Shown here one piece after another: positions 13,190-25,584 of a stretch of 64,000 nt of DNA. Within the stretch, counting starts at the first letter, position 1, and the number at the start of each line of letters is the position of its first letter. The stretch comes from Neopestalotiopsis rosae (taxonomy: Eukaryota > Ascomycota > Sordariomycetes > Amphisphaeriales > Sporocadaceae). Below the pieces are notes generated by a model, which was not told where the DNA came from, did not search any database, and saw nothing but the letters and a program-made list of their open reading frames with translations. The translations under genes and the position numbers were made by a program. The DNA lies in the NCBI GenBank assembly GCA_023078685.1, contig JALGAS010000001.1:248001-312000 (forward strand), given 5' to 3'.

Positions 13190-15289
13190 TCAAGCAGCTG
13201 AAAGACCACCATTGGCATATAGACCTTGCCACCTATCCTCGACATCGCCAACTTTTGCTTTTACACTTTCAATCTCCTTCTCCAGCTCGGCCACGTTCCG
13301 CGTCAGGGCGCTGACTTCTTCAAATCTTCTCGCGCCCTGGGAGTTGGCAATCATGGACTGTACCATGTATTTCTGCTCCTCTAGCACAATGAGTCGTTCC
13401 TTGAGATCCTTTTCCTCCGTTTCCAGCGCCGAGACTACCGTGCTGGTCTCGCTGGTGACCGACGCGGTATCGAGATAGCTGTCGGAATTTCCACGCAGCG
13501 GTGATGGCGCGTGTCCGTTGGGCATGAGGTGACGCGAGTTCGATGATGCCGAAGACGAGTGTTTGAGGATCTTTGGGAGGTTCTTCAACGGTAGCATGTG
13601 CATGTGCAGAAATGCACTCGCTGCTTGATATACAGCTTTTTGCAGGTGTTTTTGTGTCGGACTTGCAGTCTTGAGGTCTCGAATGCGTTTTGCCGCAATA
13701 TCGTATTTTGTAAAGCTGTCGATCAGGCGCTTGCGCAGCTTGGAGGCTTCCTGAATTTGTGCACGGCTGGGCGGGTTGTCTTCGCTCTGAAGAGGTATCA
13801 GCACCCTCTGAAAGCTGGGCATGAGCTGTTGTATGCCCCGTTCAAACTGCCGCAACGTCTCATATGCTCGCTGATCAGGTGGCTTGTGTGTCACACTCTC
13901 GACAAAATCCCTTTTGGCGAATATGGTGAATTTGCATTCGCGACACATTCTAATATCCACACTGAGAGGACTTCCATCGGACTTTTCGGAATTCGGTATA
14001 CTGGGATGGGCCACGCTTAAGCCAACCTCTGAGGAGCATTCCGTTTGCGGATCTGAGCAGACAACTCGCCCGCATATCCGGCAGTGGTGTCTCCTAAAAG
14101 TCCAAGACCCAAACTCCTGCTGACAAAAAGGACACTTGCTGACTTTTGCGTCGTCCTCCCAAGTGACGACAGATTGCTCAATCACCTTTCTCTGATTCCT
14201 CTGACCAGCCAAGGAGGTGACAGGTGACAGTAAGCTGGTGCCACCACCACCGCCGCCATTTAGCATCTCCTCTGGCGGGTTTGCCAAGAGCTGCGTCAGT
14301 TTCGTGAGCCTCTTCTCCAGTCTAGAAATCTCCAGTGTTTGTCTGTCGATCTTCTTCTTTCGTATTTCGGAGAAGGCACTTGTATGGTCCCTAGCAAAGC
14401 CGTGATGATCATTGTAGCCGTCTCTCGATTTGTAGCAGGTCTCGCAGACTCTGTACCAATAACCTCTTGTAGGCTCGTGTGCTGCCGACCTGGACAATTT
14501 CATCTGATACATTGTATGTTCTTCACAGAATAGCCTGCCGCATTTTCGACAGTTGATGCTGCCATTCACTGCGCCAAGCCCCTTTCCGCATGCTGGGTCC
14601 GTACAAAAATCGTTGAAGCCTGACCTTTGCCAATGGGACTTTGTAATGATGTCGTCTGGATCAAAAGGAGTATCAAGAATAGTAGGTGCTCTTGTAGCCG
14701 AAACTTCTCTCGTGTGTGTGGGCAGCGGCGCAGTCTCGTTTGATTCGAATACCTCCAGGCCACGGAGCTTTTGGTTGATCATGGATAGAGGCTGGAACTT
14801 CTTTGCTTTCAGAACCTGCTTATCGAACCATGTCTTGACCTCATCCTGCTGGAAATCCGGGAGTTCCTGGTGGTTGTCGTCGATGTGGCGGTTTAGTTGT
14901 AACAGGGTCAACTAGGCCGAAATGCAGTGTTAGCCTACCAATTTGAACACTCATGGCGGCATGTCAGCACAACGACAACTCACCATCTCTTCCTCACAGA
15001 TGGGACACACCAACGCCCCCTTGGCGGCGCCATTGCTAGGGCCCCCTAAGCTGATATTCGAGGCAAGATCCTGCGCAAGTCCGGGCAGTGGACTGGTGGA
15101 ACTCGGCGAGCCGGAAGCGGGGGACAGGATAGATTCACCGATAGAACCTCCAATCGACGGCGTGCTGTCCGAAGGCGCATACGGGCTCGTCGCACGCTGC
15201 ACGGCCGGGGACGCTGTCGCTGCGCTTGGCGGAGCGAGACCCTTTCCGCTGCCTAGGATGCGGCCTCCCCCGAGTTTGCGACTCGACAT
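13190..15289 (-). CDS. PEP7: FYVE-type zinc finger protein Vac1/Pep7 (rabenosyn-5-like)
   Basis: The model is complement(join(13190-14911, 14984-15289)), 675 residues. The 72 bp intron splits an N-terminal C2H2 finger: CPICEEEM lies in exon 1 and LNRHIDDNH in exon 2, and rejoining them restores CxxC...HxxxxH. Next comes an atypical Cys-rich finger (about 205-264), then a FYVE finger with RRHHCRICGRVVC (about 375-388), long coiled-coil stretches, and a C-terminal Rab-binding-like helix. Vac1/Pep7 tethers Golgi-derived vesicles to endosomes by binding PI3P, Vps21 and Vps45. The order C2H2 - FYVE - FYVE - coiled coil matches the fungal family closely. It diverges from MET8 across 843 bp. Confidence 0.9.
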
Positions 15290-16132
15290 GGCGGGCAGAT
15301 GGGCAGGTTGTCTCCTAGGAAAGGGGGCGGTCGCCGACGAGAGCCATGAGGTCGGAAACCCAGTTGAATGCTAAAGGGGTTGTTCCAAGCAGGTAGCTGT
15401 TGTTTTCTTCGGCGCAACGAGGTAGCAGTTCAGGAGCTTTGAGTTATGGTGGTTGGCCTAGTTGGTTCGGTCGGTACGCGGCACAGAACAGGAGCTGGTG
15501 GTCTGTCTCGAGTCAGACCTGGGAGGATCCGTCGATCGTGGGAGTGACCTGGTCAGTAGGTAGGTAACTTGCAGGCCAGGCACCAGGAGCAGGACAAGGT
15601 CACAAGTCTGCGTGGCCAACGCAAGGAAATCAACACAAAATAATACGTAGTGCAGGCGTACGTACACGGCGTCGTCCCGGTTGGCTGGGGATGGAGTTGC
15701 TGGAACTGAACTGAACTGAACTGACTGACCGATCGACTCAGTGACCCCCCGTCTCGGAGATGCAAGACCACCAAACCTGGCCCAAGACTTGAGTGTCTGA
15801 GTCTCCGCTGTCATTGATCAACCCCACTGTGGCTCCCCGCTATCAGCAGCTTATCGTTCAGTGACGACAGGGATTCGACCGCTACGCTGGCAGTCGCAGA
15901 GCCAAAAGAGCAAATAATAGCACTCGGGTAGTACAAGGATACAGGGGGCTTCTATTTTTTTCTGTCAGTCAGTCGCCGTCATCGCCTAGCTTTTCTCCGT
16001 GGATGCTTGGAGTTTTACAATCACCGAAATCATGGCTTGAATCACTAGAATTTTCGCTCTCTTCTGAGCTCCCCAGCCATTATAATATTATTAAAAGACA
16101 AGCTCTGTCACAGTGATAAAAATCGCATCACC
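15290..16132. promoter_or_regulatory. divergent promoter region of PEP7 (-) and MET8 (+)
   Basis: 843 bp without a gene between two outward-facing starts. It contains a short tandem repeat of GAACT units at about 15710-15729 and an AT-rich patch just before the MET8 ATG. No transcription factor site is convincing by eye. Confidence 0.5.
15708..15729. repeat. GAACT microsatellite
   Basis: About four head-to-tail GAACT units run into a degenerate CTGACTGAC tail, inside the PEP7/MET8 divergent promoter. Confidence 0.7.
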
Positions 16133-17159
16133 ATGGCCGAGACTGATAGCAAGTTCCCAAAGGTCCAGGGCGGCGGTAGCTTGATCCTCGCATGGCAGAT
16201 CAAAGGCAAGCACGTGCTGGTCGTTGGAGGTGGTGAGGTAAGTTCAACATTATATACATCCGACATCCAACCTCCAACCTCCTTGCCCGAGTCATGATAC
16301 AGGATCGATGAGGAAGATCAGTCCAAGAACGGATGCTTCATTACCTGCTGCTATCATTTCCTGTGCTCAATGCAGACATGCGCCTGTTCCCCGTGGATCA
16401 CTTGAAAGAAAGCTTGACTAGGACTAATGATTCCTGTCTTAGGTCGCAGCTGGCCGCATCTTGAACGTGCTCGACGCCGATGCTCTCGTGACCGTCATCT
16501 GCCCGTACTCGGGCCTCAACCCGGAAGTCCGTCACCGAGTTACCGAGGGGCAGGTCAAGCACATAGACCGTCTCTTTGAGCCAATCGACCTCGAAAGCCT
16601 GCCTCATCCCTCGGGCGATGCAGAGAAGACGGGACCCCCGGACATGGTTCTCACCGCCATCGACGACCCGGACGCCTCAACGCAGATATGGAAACTATGC
16701 AAGAAGCTCCGCATCGCGGCCAATATTGCCGACGTACCGCCTGAATGCGACTTTTACTTTGGCTCCGTACATCGCGATGGGCCGCTTCAGATCATGGTTT
16801 CTACGAATGGCAAGGGTCCAAGGCTAGCAGCTGCTCTGCGCAAACGCATCGCTTCTACTCTGCCAAATGGTGTGGGCAATGCCATTGAGCGAATTGGCGT
16901 ATTGAGACAAAACCTTCGAAAGGTCGCACCCGATACGTCCCAGGGCCCGAAGCGAATGAGATGGATGAGCAAGGTCAGCGACCAACTGACGTGGGATCAG
17001 ATGTGCGAGTTGACCGAGGAGGATATGCAAAATCTCTTGACCTTTTTTGATAGCGGCAAGGTGCCATCTTTCAAGGAATTGAAGGCGATGCGCTGTGGAG
17101 GTGATGTCGATGAGTTTGACCTCTTTGACGGGTCTTTCGGTTTCAGTATCGGAATATAA
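16133..17159 (+). CDS. MET8: siroheme synthase Met8 (precorrin-2 dehydrogenase / ferrochelatase)
   Basis: Exons 16133-16237 and 16443-17159; the 205 bp intron (GTAAGT, TTAG) falls in phase 0 within the Rossmann glycine loop (VVGGGE|VAAGR). The product has 273 residues, as usual for fungal Met8. It shows an N-terminal NAD-binding Rossmann fold, then IAANIADVPPECDFYFGS, whose Asp matches the catalytic Asp of the family, then the signature MVSTNGKGPRLAAALRKRI (about residues 160-178). Met8 oxidises precorrin-2 to sirohydrochlorin with NAD+ and inserts Fe2+ to give siroheme. In a fungus, siroheme serves sulfite reductase (encoded at 52797-57844) and nitrite reductase. The ATG has a strong context (CACCATGGCC). 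Confidence 0.93.
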
Positions 17160-17368
17160 AGACCGGTTCTCTGCCACTCTGTGTAAAATAATGTGTATCA
17201 GTGATCAGACCAATTCCCACCCTTCTTCTTTCTCAATCCACTGATTTGAGGTCATATCACAATTATACTGTGAGAATACGTGGGGAAAATGATTCAATCA
17301 TTCAATGAAATAAACCTTAAGTAGTGACTTTTATCGAAATCTATCTATGGTATCGTCTATTTTACTTT

Positions 17369-19060
17369 TTAGAAAACACTCGCTTTACTCCACTTGCTCG
17401 CAGCTCGAATCCTCTTGCCAAAGACGTAAAAGATGAATGGTACAGGAATCATCAGACATGCAAAGCCTCCAAAAATACTCGAACCTGGTCCAACACCAAT
17501 GTTATGGTACAACGGTGATACTACCAAGGGGAAAGCTGCAGCAAAGCAACTTCTCAGAAATGTGTTCGCGGCCACAGCACTCGCTGCGTACATTTGAAAG
17601 GTATCGACCAAGTAATTCAGGGCGGCCTGGAAGATGGTATTGAACCCAGTTCCGGTGAGATACAGGCCTATGACCGGTACAATCCAGTGAACATCCGGCT
17701 GAGCAGTCCAGCCGGTCATGAACAGACTTCCTCCGAAGAGAATCGATCCGAACATCATCGGGGGTAATCTTTTCTCAGGGACTGCGCGATCACCGGCGGC
17801 ATGGTAGGCTTTGTTGTACCAGAACTGATTGGCAATATTGATGCCAGCGCCGGTGATTGATCCTAGCAGGATGGCAATAAATGGTAATTCTGCCGTGAAT
17901 GAGTTCCATCCCCTGATTTCCTCAAAGATTATGGGCACAGCTCCCAACTGCATGTAAAGGATGCCGTAACAAAAGCTGGCGTACAGAGCCACAAGAAAAC
18001 AAATTGGAGTGCAGAGGAGTTGTATGGGGCGTACCAGAAACTTCCTCGAGAGCTCAGAGATGCTAACGTCCCACTCCTCAAACTTGGCGTGAAGAGCCCA
18101 GTTGCCAGTCTCGTGCCGCAGCTTTGATGCCTTGGCCACAAGCAACTTGGGAGGATAGGATTCGTCGGTGAAGATGATGGCCATCAGCAAGATGAACGAC
18201 TGCAAGATTCCTGTAAGGTACTCCGTCCATCGCCAGCCTAGCCACGGCTGTGCCACGACGGCGGCCGAGACGATGGGCCCCAACGTCGGCCCGCCGACGA
18301 CAGCCATTGCGTAACCTGCCATGGCGATACCGCGGTGTGCTGGAGAGAAGAGGTCGCCCAAGACACCGCCAGTGTTGGTGACGGGCGCCGAGGCAAAAAA
18401 GGCTCCGAAGAACCGCGTAATCATAATGGTCTGGAGGTTCGTGGCCGTCGCCGTCGCAAAGGAAAAGCAAATCGCCACGAACATGGGAACCAGCACCGCG
18501 ACTCTGCGTCCGTACACCTCGGAGAGCGGCGCCCAGAGCAGCGGGCCGACGCCAAAGCCCACCAGGAACAGCGTCGTGCCCAGGACGGCCACCTGCGTGC
18601 CGACGTGGAACTCGTCGGCGACCTGCTGCGTGCCGGCCGAGTAGGCCGACGAGGCCCAGGTGGCGCTCATCGTGACGAGGCCGTACAGCAGCGTCGTGCT
18701 GACCTTTTTGTGCATCGGCCAGTTGATGGGCCGGTAGGGGTCGTCGGGCCCGTCAAAGTCGACGAGCTGGTCCTGCGACGTCTTCTCGCGGGCCAGGGGG
18801 TGCGTGAACCGCGGCACCGTCGGCCTCGAGCGCACCCGGGACACTATGCTCTCGCTGCGGTTGAGGCCGCCGTTTGGTCGGCTCCTTAGCCGCCTCAGGC
18901 CATCTTCGCACTGGCATGGTCGGTAACCATCGTGCTCTTTATCTGAGTGAACGCCGCCCTGGTTGGATCGGACAGGCTGAAGGACTGTGGAAGTTTCCGA
19001 GTCTGTTGTGCTGGAGTGTATGGACTGGGCTTCAATGTCGTGTGACGACGATGCAGACAT
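17369..19060 (-). CDS. MFS multidrug/polyamine-type transporter (DHA1-like)
   Basis: A single exon of 563 codons from the ATG at 19060; an upstream in-frame ATG at 19138 would add 26 hydrophobic, less likely residues. A long hydrophilic Ser/Arg-rich N-terminus precedes INWP (the typical NW-P start of this family), then twelve predicted membrane segments. The loop motif WAPLSEVYGRRVAVLVP after TM2 is the MFS signature. Fungal relatives are plasma-membrane H+ antiporters for drugs, toxins or polyamines (Tpo1/Flr1-like). The exact substrate cannot be read from sequence. It is transcribed away from the second MFS gene at 20463. Confidence 0.85.
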   Translation of the reverse strand: MSASSSHDIEAQSIHSSTTDSETSTVLQPVRSNQGGVHSDKEHDGYRPCQCEDGLRRLRSRPNGGLNRSESIVSRVRSRPTVPRFTHPLAREKTSQDQLVDFDGPDDPYRPINWPMHKKVSTTLLYGLVTMSATWASSAYSAGTQQVADEFHVGTQVAVLGTTLFLVGFGVGPLLWAPLSEVYGRRVAVLVPMFVAICFSFATATATNLQTIMITRFFGAFFASAPVTNTGGVLGDLFSPAHRGIAMAGYAMAVVGGPTLGPIVSAAVVAQPWLGWRWTEYLTGILQSFILLMAIIFTDESYPPKLLVAKASKLRHETGNWALHAKFEEWDVSISELSRKFLVRPIQLLCTPICFLVALYASFCYGILYMQLGAVPIIFEEIRGWNSFTAELPFIAILLGSITGAGINIANQFWYNKAYHAAGDRAVPEKRLPPMMFGSILFGGSLFMTGWTAQPDVHWIVPVIGLYLTGTGFNTIFQAALNYLVDTFQMYAASAVAANTFLRSCFAAAFPLVVSPLYHNIGVGPGSSIFGGFACLMIPVPFIFYVFGKRIRAASKWSKASVF

Positions 19061-20462
19061 GTTTGTAAGATGTGGACAAGCAATTGATATATTAATCGAA
19101 TACTGCAGAGTGTAATAGACAGTTTTCCACGGTATCAACTAACTCACATAGGTGTGTACTAGCATTGCCAGGTAGCACGGTATCGAGTTCTCTTGTCATG
19201 ACTATATATACAAGCAACACAGGTGTCTCTCAGTCTCGTGAAGTAGTTCGTAGTGGAGTTATGATTCGTAACTATTTGCATTTCCTCTCGAAGACCGATA
19301 TAGCCGAGCAGGGAAGCGCTTTTGCTTGGTGACGTAACTATTCTATCCCCGAAGCCAATAGAGGCCATTATAATATTACTGCCTGACCTGCTAGCCAAAC
19401 CGCTAAGCCCACCAACCCGCACTCGGCGCACCCAACTGAACGGTACCGAGCTTGCGAATCGGAGCCACAACGGCTTTCATCTTTCGCCATCTCCAATTTT
19501 TTCTATGTACGGTACACAGCTGACAGCTTGAGCATGGATTCGGCCGGGCGAGGTCGAAGGCGAAGGCGCGATCATGAGTAAGCGACATACGCAGTGCTTA
19601 TAGAACTGATCAAACCAATTGGGAGATCTGCAATCTCTGTATGGATAGTAGTTCGACGTTCAGTCGAGATGACATTTCCATGGTCCGAAACATACAGCAC
19701 CAGCAAATCACAACAGCCAGGCTTTCTTATATGACCTGCTTTATGGGGATATATCAACACTATCCTTGTGTTTTAGGGGGGGGACACTACTCTTTTGGTC
19801 AGTTGATTTTGTCTGATTGATAGCAAAACATGGCTTTGATGCACAGAACTGATGACGATCTCTTAGTTCTGTACATAAATTATAGAACCGAGTTTCAAGA
19901 CAACCAGTGTCGTGATGATCGTTGGTAATATAAAAATCCGACCTACTCATGGATTCATCGTTACCGATGTCATTCTTGCTTGTAATATTGTCATCAGTAC
20001 CCGTAAAGGAAACTCCGATGCAATACTATATAACTCTGCCGTTTTGATCAGCAACTAGTCAGACGGCAGTATAGCCAATGTGATCTACACAATCTGCGTC
20101 TTCCTCGAGATGCCGTGCTTGGCAAAGCCACAAAGGCAGTATGAAAGCTTGTCTGTCCGAATCTGGCAACTTTCGCTTCCGTGCAGTACTTACAGTTTCA
20201 CCTACGCCAATGAAATCTTGGGGGTTTGATCATGATCAACCATACGTCTTTGAATGATAGACTTGTACGCCCATACCTGCCGGCTCCCCACTTTAAGTCC
20301 GTCCAGCACATGTTTGTCTCATTTGAGGACCTCGAGATATCTGTCCCTATTCAGCATCACTACCCTGCCAATACGTTCTTTGTAAGAGCATGTTGATTTA
20401 AACTATCATCGAAAGCTTTTCTTGCTATCATATATTCTCGATTACTTCAACTCATCAGGGAA
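19061..20462. promoter_or_regulatory. divergent intergenic region of two MFS genes
   Basis: 1.4 kb, AT-rich, between transporter starts facing outward. A TATATATAG on the minus strand at about 19202-19210 could serve the left gene. No coding character was seen on either strand. Confidence 0.5.
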
Positions 20463-22444
20463 ATGTCAGAGAGTCCACTTGAAAATGACAAATCCATCAA
20501 GACTCTGTTCGACGCAGATGTCGGCGCAACCAACGCGGAATCACCAGCCGTAACGGCCGGTGGAAAGCATGGCTCCAAACACCCTGTCCATATCAAAACC
20601 TTCTTGGCCGTCTTCTCCATTGGCTTGATATATTTTGCACAACTAATAACATTGGTTGGAGCCGGCGCGGTAAGAGAATACGTTCGTGACTTACACGGAT
20701 TTCACTTCTGCTGAACTTTTACTGGCAGCAAGGGCATACTATTACCGCCCACTTCAACGACACCACCAATGTCGTATGGCTAACCGCGCCCATCGCGATC
20801 CTGACCGTGGTCCTCGGGCCCATTGTCTCGCAGGCCGCTGACTACTGGGGCCGGAAATGGTTCCTGATCGTCTGTACCATGTTTGGCGCCGTGGGCAGCA
20901 TTGTTATCGCGCGGGCCACGTCCATGGGCATGCTGATTGCCGGCTTCACCATTAGCGGCGTGGCCTTTGGGGCGCAGCCATTGTTGCACACGGTCACTTC
21001 TGAAATCCTGCCTCGACGGTGGAGAGGCTGGGGCCAGGCCGTCGACTCCATCTCCAACAGTCTCGGGGCGATATTTGGACTGCTCCTTGGTGGTGCGTTG
21101 AACAGAAGTGGTGATCCGGCATCAAATGGTTTTAGGTTCTACTATCTGGTCAATATGGCGTGGTACATCGTTGCGGCGTTCTTGTGCTTCATAGTGTATA
21201 ACCCGCCGCTTCGGGAGAAGCAGAGGCAGTTCACCACGATGGAAAAGCTGGCCAAGCTTGACTGGATCGGATACTTCTTCCTAACCACAGGCCTTGTATT
21301 GTTCTCTGTTGGACTTTCGTACTCAAAGAACCCGTACGAATGGACCGACCCCCGGGTATCTGCCACCTTTGCCGTAGGCCTCGCCCTGTTCCTGTGTCTG
21401 ACGACATACGAAATCTTTTTCAAAAAGGACGGCATGTTTCACCACGGCCTCTTCACCGGCAACAGGAACTTCACCATCAGTCTCATCGCCGTGGCCTGTG
21501 ACGGCCTTGCCTTTTTCGCAGCCAATACCTACTTCGCCTTCCAGGTCAGCATCTTTTACGAAAAGGACGCCCTGCTCGTCGGCGTGCGCTACAGCATCGT
21601 GCTCATCGCCAGCTGCGCGGGGGCCTTTGTCACGGGGTGGTACTGCGCCGCGGCGCGCCGCATCCGCTGGGTGACGGTCGCCGCCTTTGTCGTCTTTTTG
21701 ATCTTCTTCGTTTGCATGGCCACCTCGAATGCGTCTGCGGCCTCGGGCCGGGCCGTCTGGTTCTTCCCCGTGCTCATGGGCACGGCGCTGGGCATGACGC
21801 TGACTTCCTTGATCACGGCGGCCCAGCTCTCGACGCCGCCGGAACTCATTGCTGTGGCGAGTGGGCTCATTATCAGTGTTCGCTCGCTCGGTGGAACTGT
21901 TGCCTTGGCCATATGTAAGTGACTCACTCGACCATTTTTAATATTTCCTCATGGACATCCGTTCATTGGATGATCATGAGGCATGCTGCTTACTCACCAT
22001 ACTGGAAACATAGGCAATGCCCTTTTTCTCGACGAAATCAGTCACCTTGGGGGAAATATTGCTGCTGCTGCAGTGTCGGCTGGTCTGCCTCCAGATGATG
22101 CTGGTCAACTCATCGAGGCCCTGACCACGCAAAATCAGACGGCATTGGCATTAATTCCCGGTGCCAACTCGAAAGTCATCGGTGCAGGAACTGATGCGCT
22201 GTTCGCAACCTATCTCACGGCTTTCAGACATGTGTGGATCGCTGCAGCTTGCTTTGTAGCTGTGGCAGCAGTTGGTGAGTAGTCTGGGAAATGGAAGACC
22301 TTTCTAGTGCCATCATTATGGATTCTTGCTGATTGAGATATAGTCGCAACCTTTCTGTTCGATCCCAAGCAGGAATTCAACATGCGAATCGACGCCCCTA
22401 TGGAGAAAACAACCACTGAAAGTACTATCGAACGGGTTACCTAG
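20463..22444 (+). CDS. MFS transporter, TRI12/siderophore-efflux-like (14 TM type)
   Basis: Four exons: 20463-20669, 20729-21914, 22014-22274 and 22344-22444. All junctions are GT-AG and in phase; the product has 584 residues. After a hydrophilic N-terminus come VHIKTFLAVFSIGLIYFAQL and many membrane segments. ADYWGRKWF is the MFS loop signature, and GWGQAVDSISNSLGAIFGLLL is characteristic of the fungal trichothecene-efflux (TRI12) family. The last exon codes for the final half-helix and a short cytoplasmic tail. Family members export secondary metabolites or siderophores at the plasma membrane. No biosynthetic genes sit next to it, so the cargo is unknown. Confidence 0.85.
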
Positions 22445-25400
22445 CTCACAAATCCTTTCGTCTCCTTGAATTGAAGTCAAGAATTAGCACATTGAATCGA
22501 GTACAGAGTACATGACGGATGAAGAATGACGAATGACAAGACATCAATTTTCTTTTGTTGATACAGTTCCGTTTGCTAAAGTCATGTATACCGAGTGGCT
22601 CGAGGAATCATAGCTTGTGAGGACATTTCGGTCATACCACACTGCTTCACTCTACTGAACCCCTGAGGCAACCAGTATTGACGTGCCGAATTTGCAGTCG
22701 TGTCCATCACATTATCTGTTTTTCCAATTTTGCCAGAGATTAGTGCTGAGAGCGCGCACAATGACGAACAACTCGTCGTCACTTTAGAGTTACGTGAGGG
22801 GTACATGGTATCTTCCTGGATCTGGACTGGCCCAGACAATGAATAGTTTGATCTCGGTGGCGAAGCAGAACAATAAATCCAGCATTGGTAGGACCCTGCG
22901 CACATCAGAGCTTTTAACATGACTCGGGTCATGGTCTTTGATATTTTCCGCTCAAAATTATTGACGACAACAGGCGTTTGTCCATCTCGCCCGGGCATCA
23001 AATGCCAAGGGAGGGAAATCTATGGAGCAAGCAACAATATCAAGGCACAATACCACCTTGAGATGTGTGACAGTGACAGCCATAGGAGGGAGCTGATGTT
23101 GCAAGTAATAAGACCCGTATTTACCGGCTGACGGAGTGGGGGCTCGATGCCAAGTTTCCACCCCAAGGACCGGGGAGTTTACCGGGAGACCCATGTCCCT
23201 TTTCAGAGTCGAATGACAGGTTCCTCCCCGGATTATGAACGGGGTCAGTCACACAGTGAATTTAACATTACCTTTTGTGTTTTTTGCGGGTATCGATCGG
23301 AGAGGTCTCCTGTTCCTTTCTCTCTTGCTTGCTGTGTCCTGCATGTTTCGAGTTGTCCAACATGTGTTCTTCCGGATAATCATCGTCTGCCTGCTCAAAG
23401 TTTGGACAATGCTGACAATTCTTAAAAAAGGAATTCGCTGCCGTGTACAAAGAAAAAGGATGCGCTCCCGATCGGTCCGGTCGTAGGATGGGAGGAAGGA
23501 AGGCTTGTGTCGTGCATTCTATTACTATTGGTAATGCGAGAGTTGATGACATAACCGCCAGGAGAATCAGTGCTGATTTCCATGTACGGCATACATGCAT
23601 CCCTACGATATACGTACCCTGAAATGTGTAGTAGTGATTGGAGAGTCCTGACTTGCAGTACAGAGGGTCATTGGTATTGATCAATTGCAGTGTTATCTCT
23701 TGGTACCTTTCTTGACGTCAATCAAATAAGTCATGCTTCATGTATCAGTTTTATCAACAGGCTTGGGTACCTGGCATTCAGTCACAGCCAGCTCATCTGA
23801 CTGTTTTGTACTCCCAGGAGGATTATGTGATGCTAATATGCAGTGCTACCTTTCGTGTACGTAGCATTCTCAGATTGTACCTTTTCTCCCATGTGTCAAC
23901 GGTGGTTGATGTCTATGTAGGGAGCTGCCTCTGGATACTACGCTTACTCGCAACAGTTTACTCGTTAAGCGACTCAGGGACTATTCCAAAATATCAAGTC
24001 CACTGGGAGCGCTCAATCAAACAAGAAACTCAAAACTCAAATATCTGGTCGATTGCTACCGTTTCGGGTATCACCAAAGGTTGCCCCATTGCAACAACAG
24101 CAACAGCTTTGGGGCTGACCAGTCCGGATGGCGTCTCCCCAGGGCCGGTCCTGCTTCAACGACGACGCTGCTAGGCCGCTTGAGGGCAAGCCCAGGAAGC
24201 ACTAAAGTTGCTAAGTGGCCAGGCCAACGCCTGAGAGGAAACCCAGCAAGCCCAGATTACAGTGGCCAGTCCCCCCTCCATCGCCTACAGCCACCCCGAA
24301 TTTGCACTCTGATTCGCGTCTCTCCGGAATCCCTTTGTTAGCGGCCTTGATAGTTTCCCACGGGTACTCGATTGCCAGGCAGGGTGTCCGCCCACCCGTC
24401 TACCCGCAGCGCAAGAGCGAAGCGACCGATACCTGCTGGTCTCCCACTTGGCCCGACAAACTGGGTTCTACGAGCCAAGCAACAGCCAAGACAATCTCCA
24501 GACCCAGCTTGGGCGAGAGCCAGACGAGATCAAGTTGATCAACAAGAAGCAAAAAAAGTCAAGAGTGGACAATTGAAAGCCCGCGGACTGGACCCTCTGA
24601 AGCCGTCATCGCATCAATCCAGCTCGGGTTTCCCGTCTCCATTCTTCATTACTACGTACAGAGAGTACTGTACTCTTGACCCCTTGTGGCCGAACCGATC
24701 TGGGGGCCTCAGCGGGACAACCACCGAGCCCAAGCACAAGCAAAGTAGCAGCCACCCAAGCGTGACAGACAGGAGTGCAGAGTGACTTTTTGATTACCTC
24801 GACTGCGCAAAGAACCGACCAACCGACCACCAACGGTTTTTCTGACCCAGACCAGATCAGCACTCCAAGTGTCATCCATCATCGTTAGCTTCTGGAGGAC
24901 GCCTGTTTCTTTTTTAATTTTTCCCTTATTTCCAACTTCAACCCATTCTTCAGACCACCAGAGCCCCAAAGCTGCTGCTGCTGCTGCCACCACCCAATCA
25001 ATCATCGCACAAAGTGGTCCCCTCTTTCCTGCAGGCAGTTAGTTGACTTGACCCGAATCCCCATGACTGGACGAGATTAAGTGCGACAGCTGGACTTCGC
25101 TGCAGTGCCAACTACAACCACAACACCCTGCGTGCAGTGGTTCTCACTTCTTTTTTTGTTGCATGCTTTCGTCTGATCGCATTTACTACTGTCATTACAT
25201 TCGTTCTCTCTTGCTCTTTGAGATAGACTTGCTTGTTATCGGTGCCTCCCTGCAGGAACTCGTCCTTGCGCGCAATAAACTCGCCTTTTTTACGCAAGCC
25301 ACCGGGATCTAGGACTTGTACATTCATAACCTACGCCTCCACACTGCCGTGAAATTACGGCATCCGCATTCTACTGCAGCTGCAATCAACGCTGGACAGC

Positions 25401-25584
25401 TCAATCAAACTCAATCGGATAATACCCGTGCTTCTCGACTTCCAACCCCCGAAAGGGCGCTGAGTTCCAGCTGATTTCCTGATTCGCGGGATTTCCATTC
25501 ACACCAGAAAAATAGATCGACGTTTTGGGGCCGCCAACTGGACGGAGAGAGGAGTCGTCGTCTGCGAAAAGGAAAGGTGCAGCC
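22445..25584. other. long gene-poor stretch upstream of the ubiquitin-fold gene
   Basis: 3.1 kb with no convincing gene. Open frames at 23740-24174 and 24081-24785 have no motif and poor coding composition. The region from about 24180 to 25580 is rich in C, A and GCTG/CAG-like steps and could be a long 5' leader or contain an untranslated exon of the gene at 25585. Confidence 0.5.

Noticed and set aside
18335..18889. 184-codon plus-strand frame inside the MFS gene at 17369-19060
   Set aside because: Arg/His/Gly-rich antisense shadow without motif.
24081..24785. Overlapping 86-137 codon frames in the UBL3-type upstream region
   Set aside because: Pro/Ser/Arg-rich random-like composition, overlapping in several frames, no motif.
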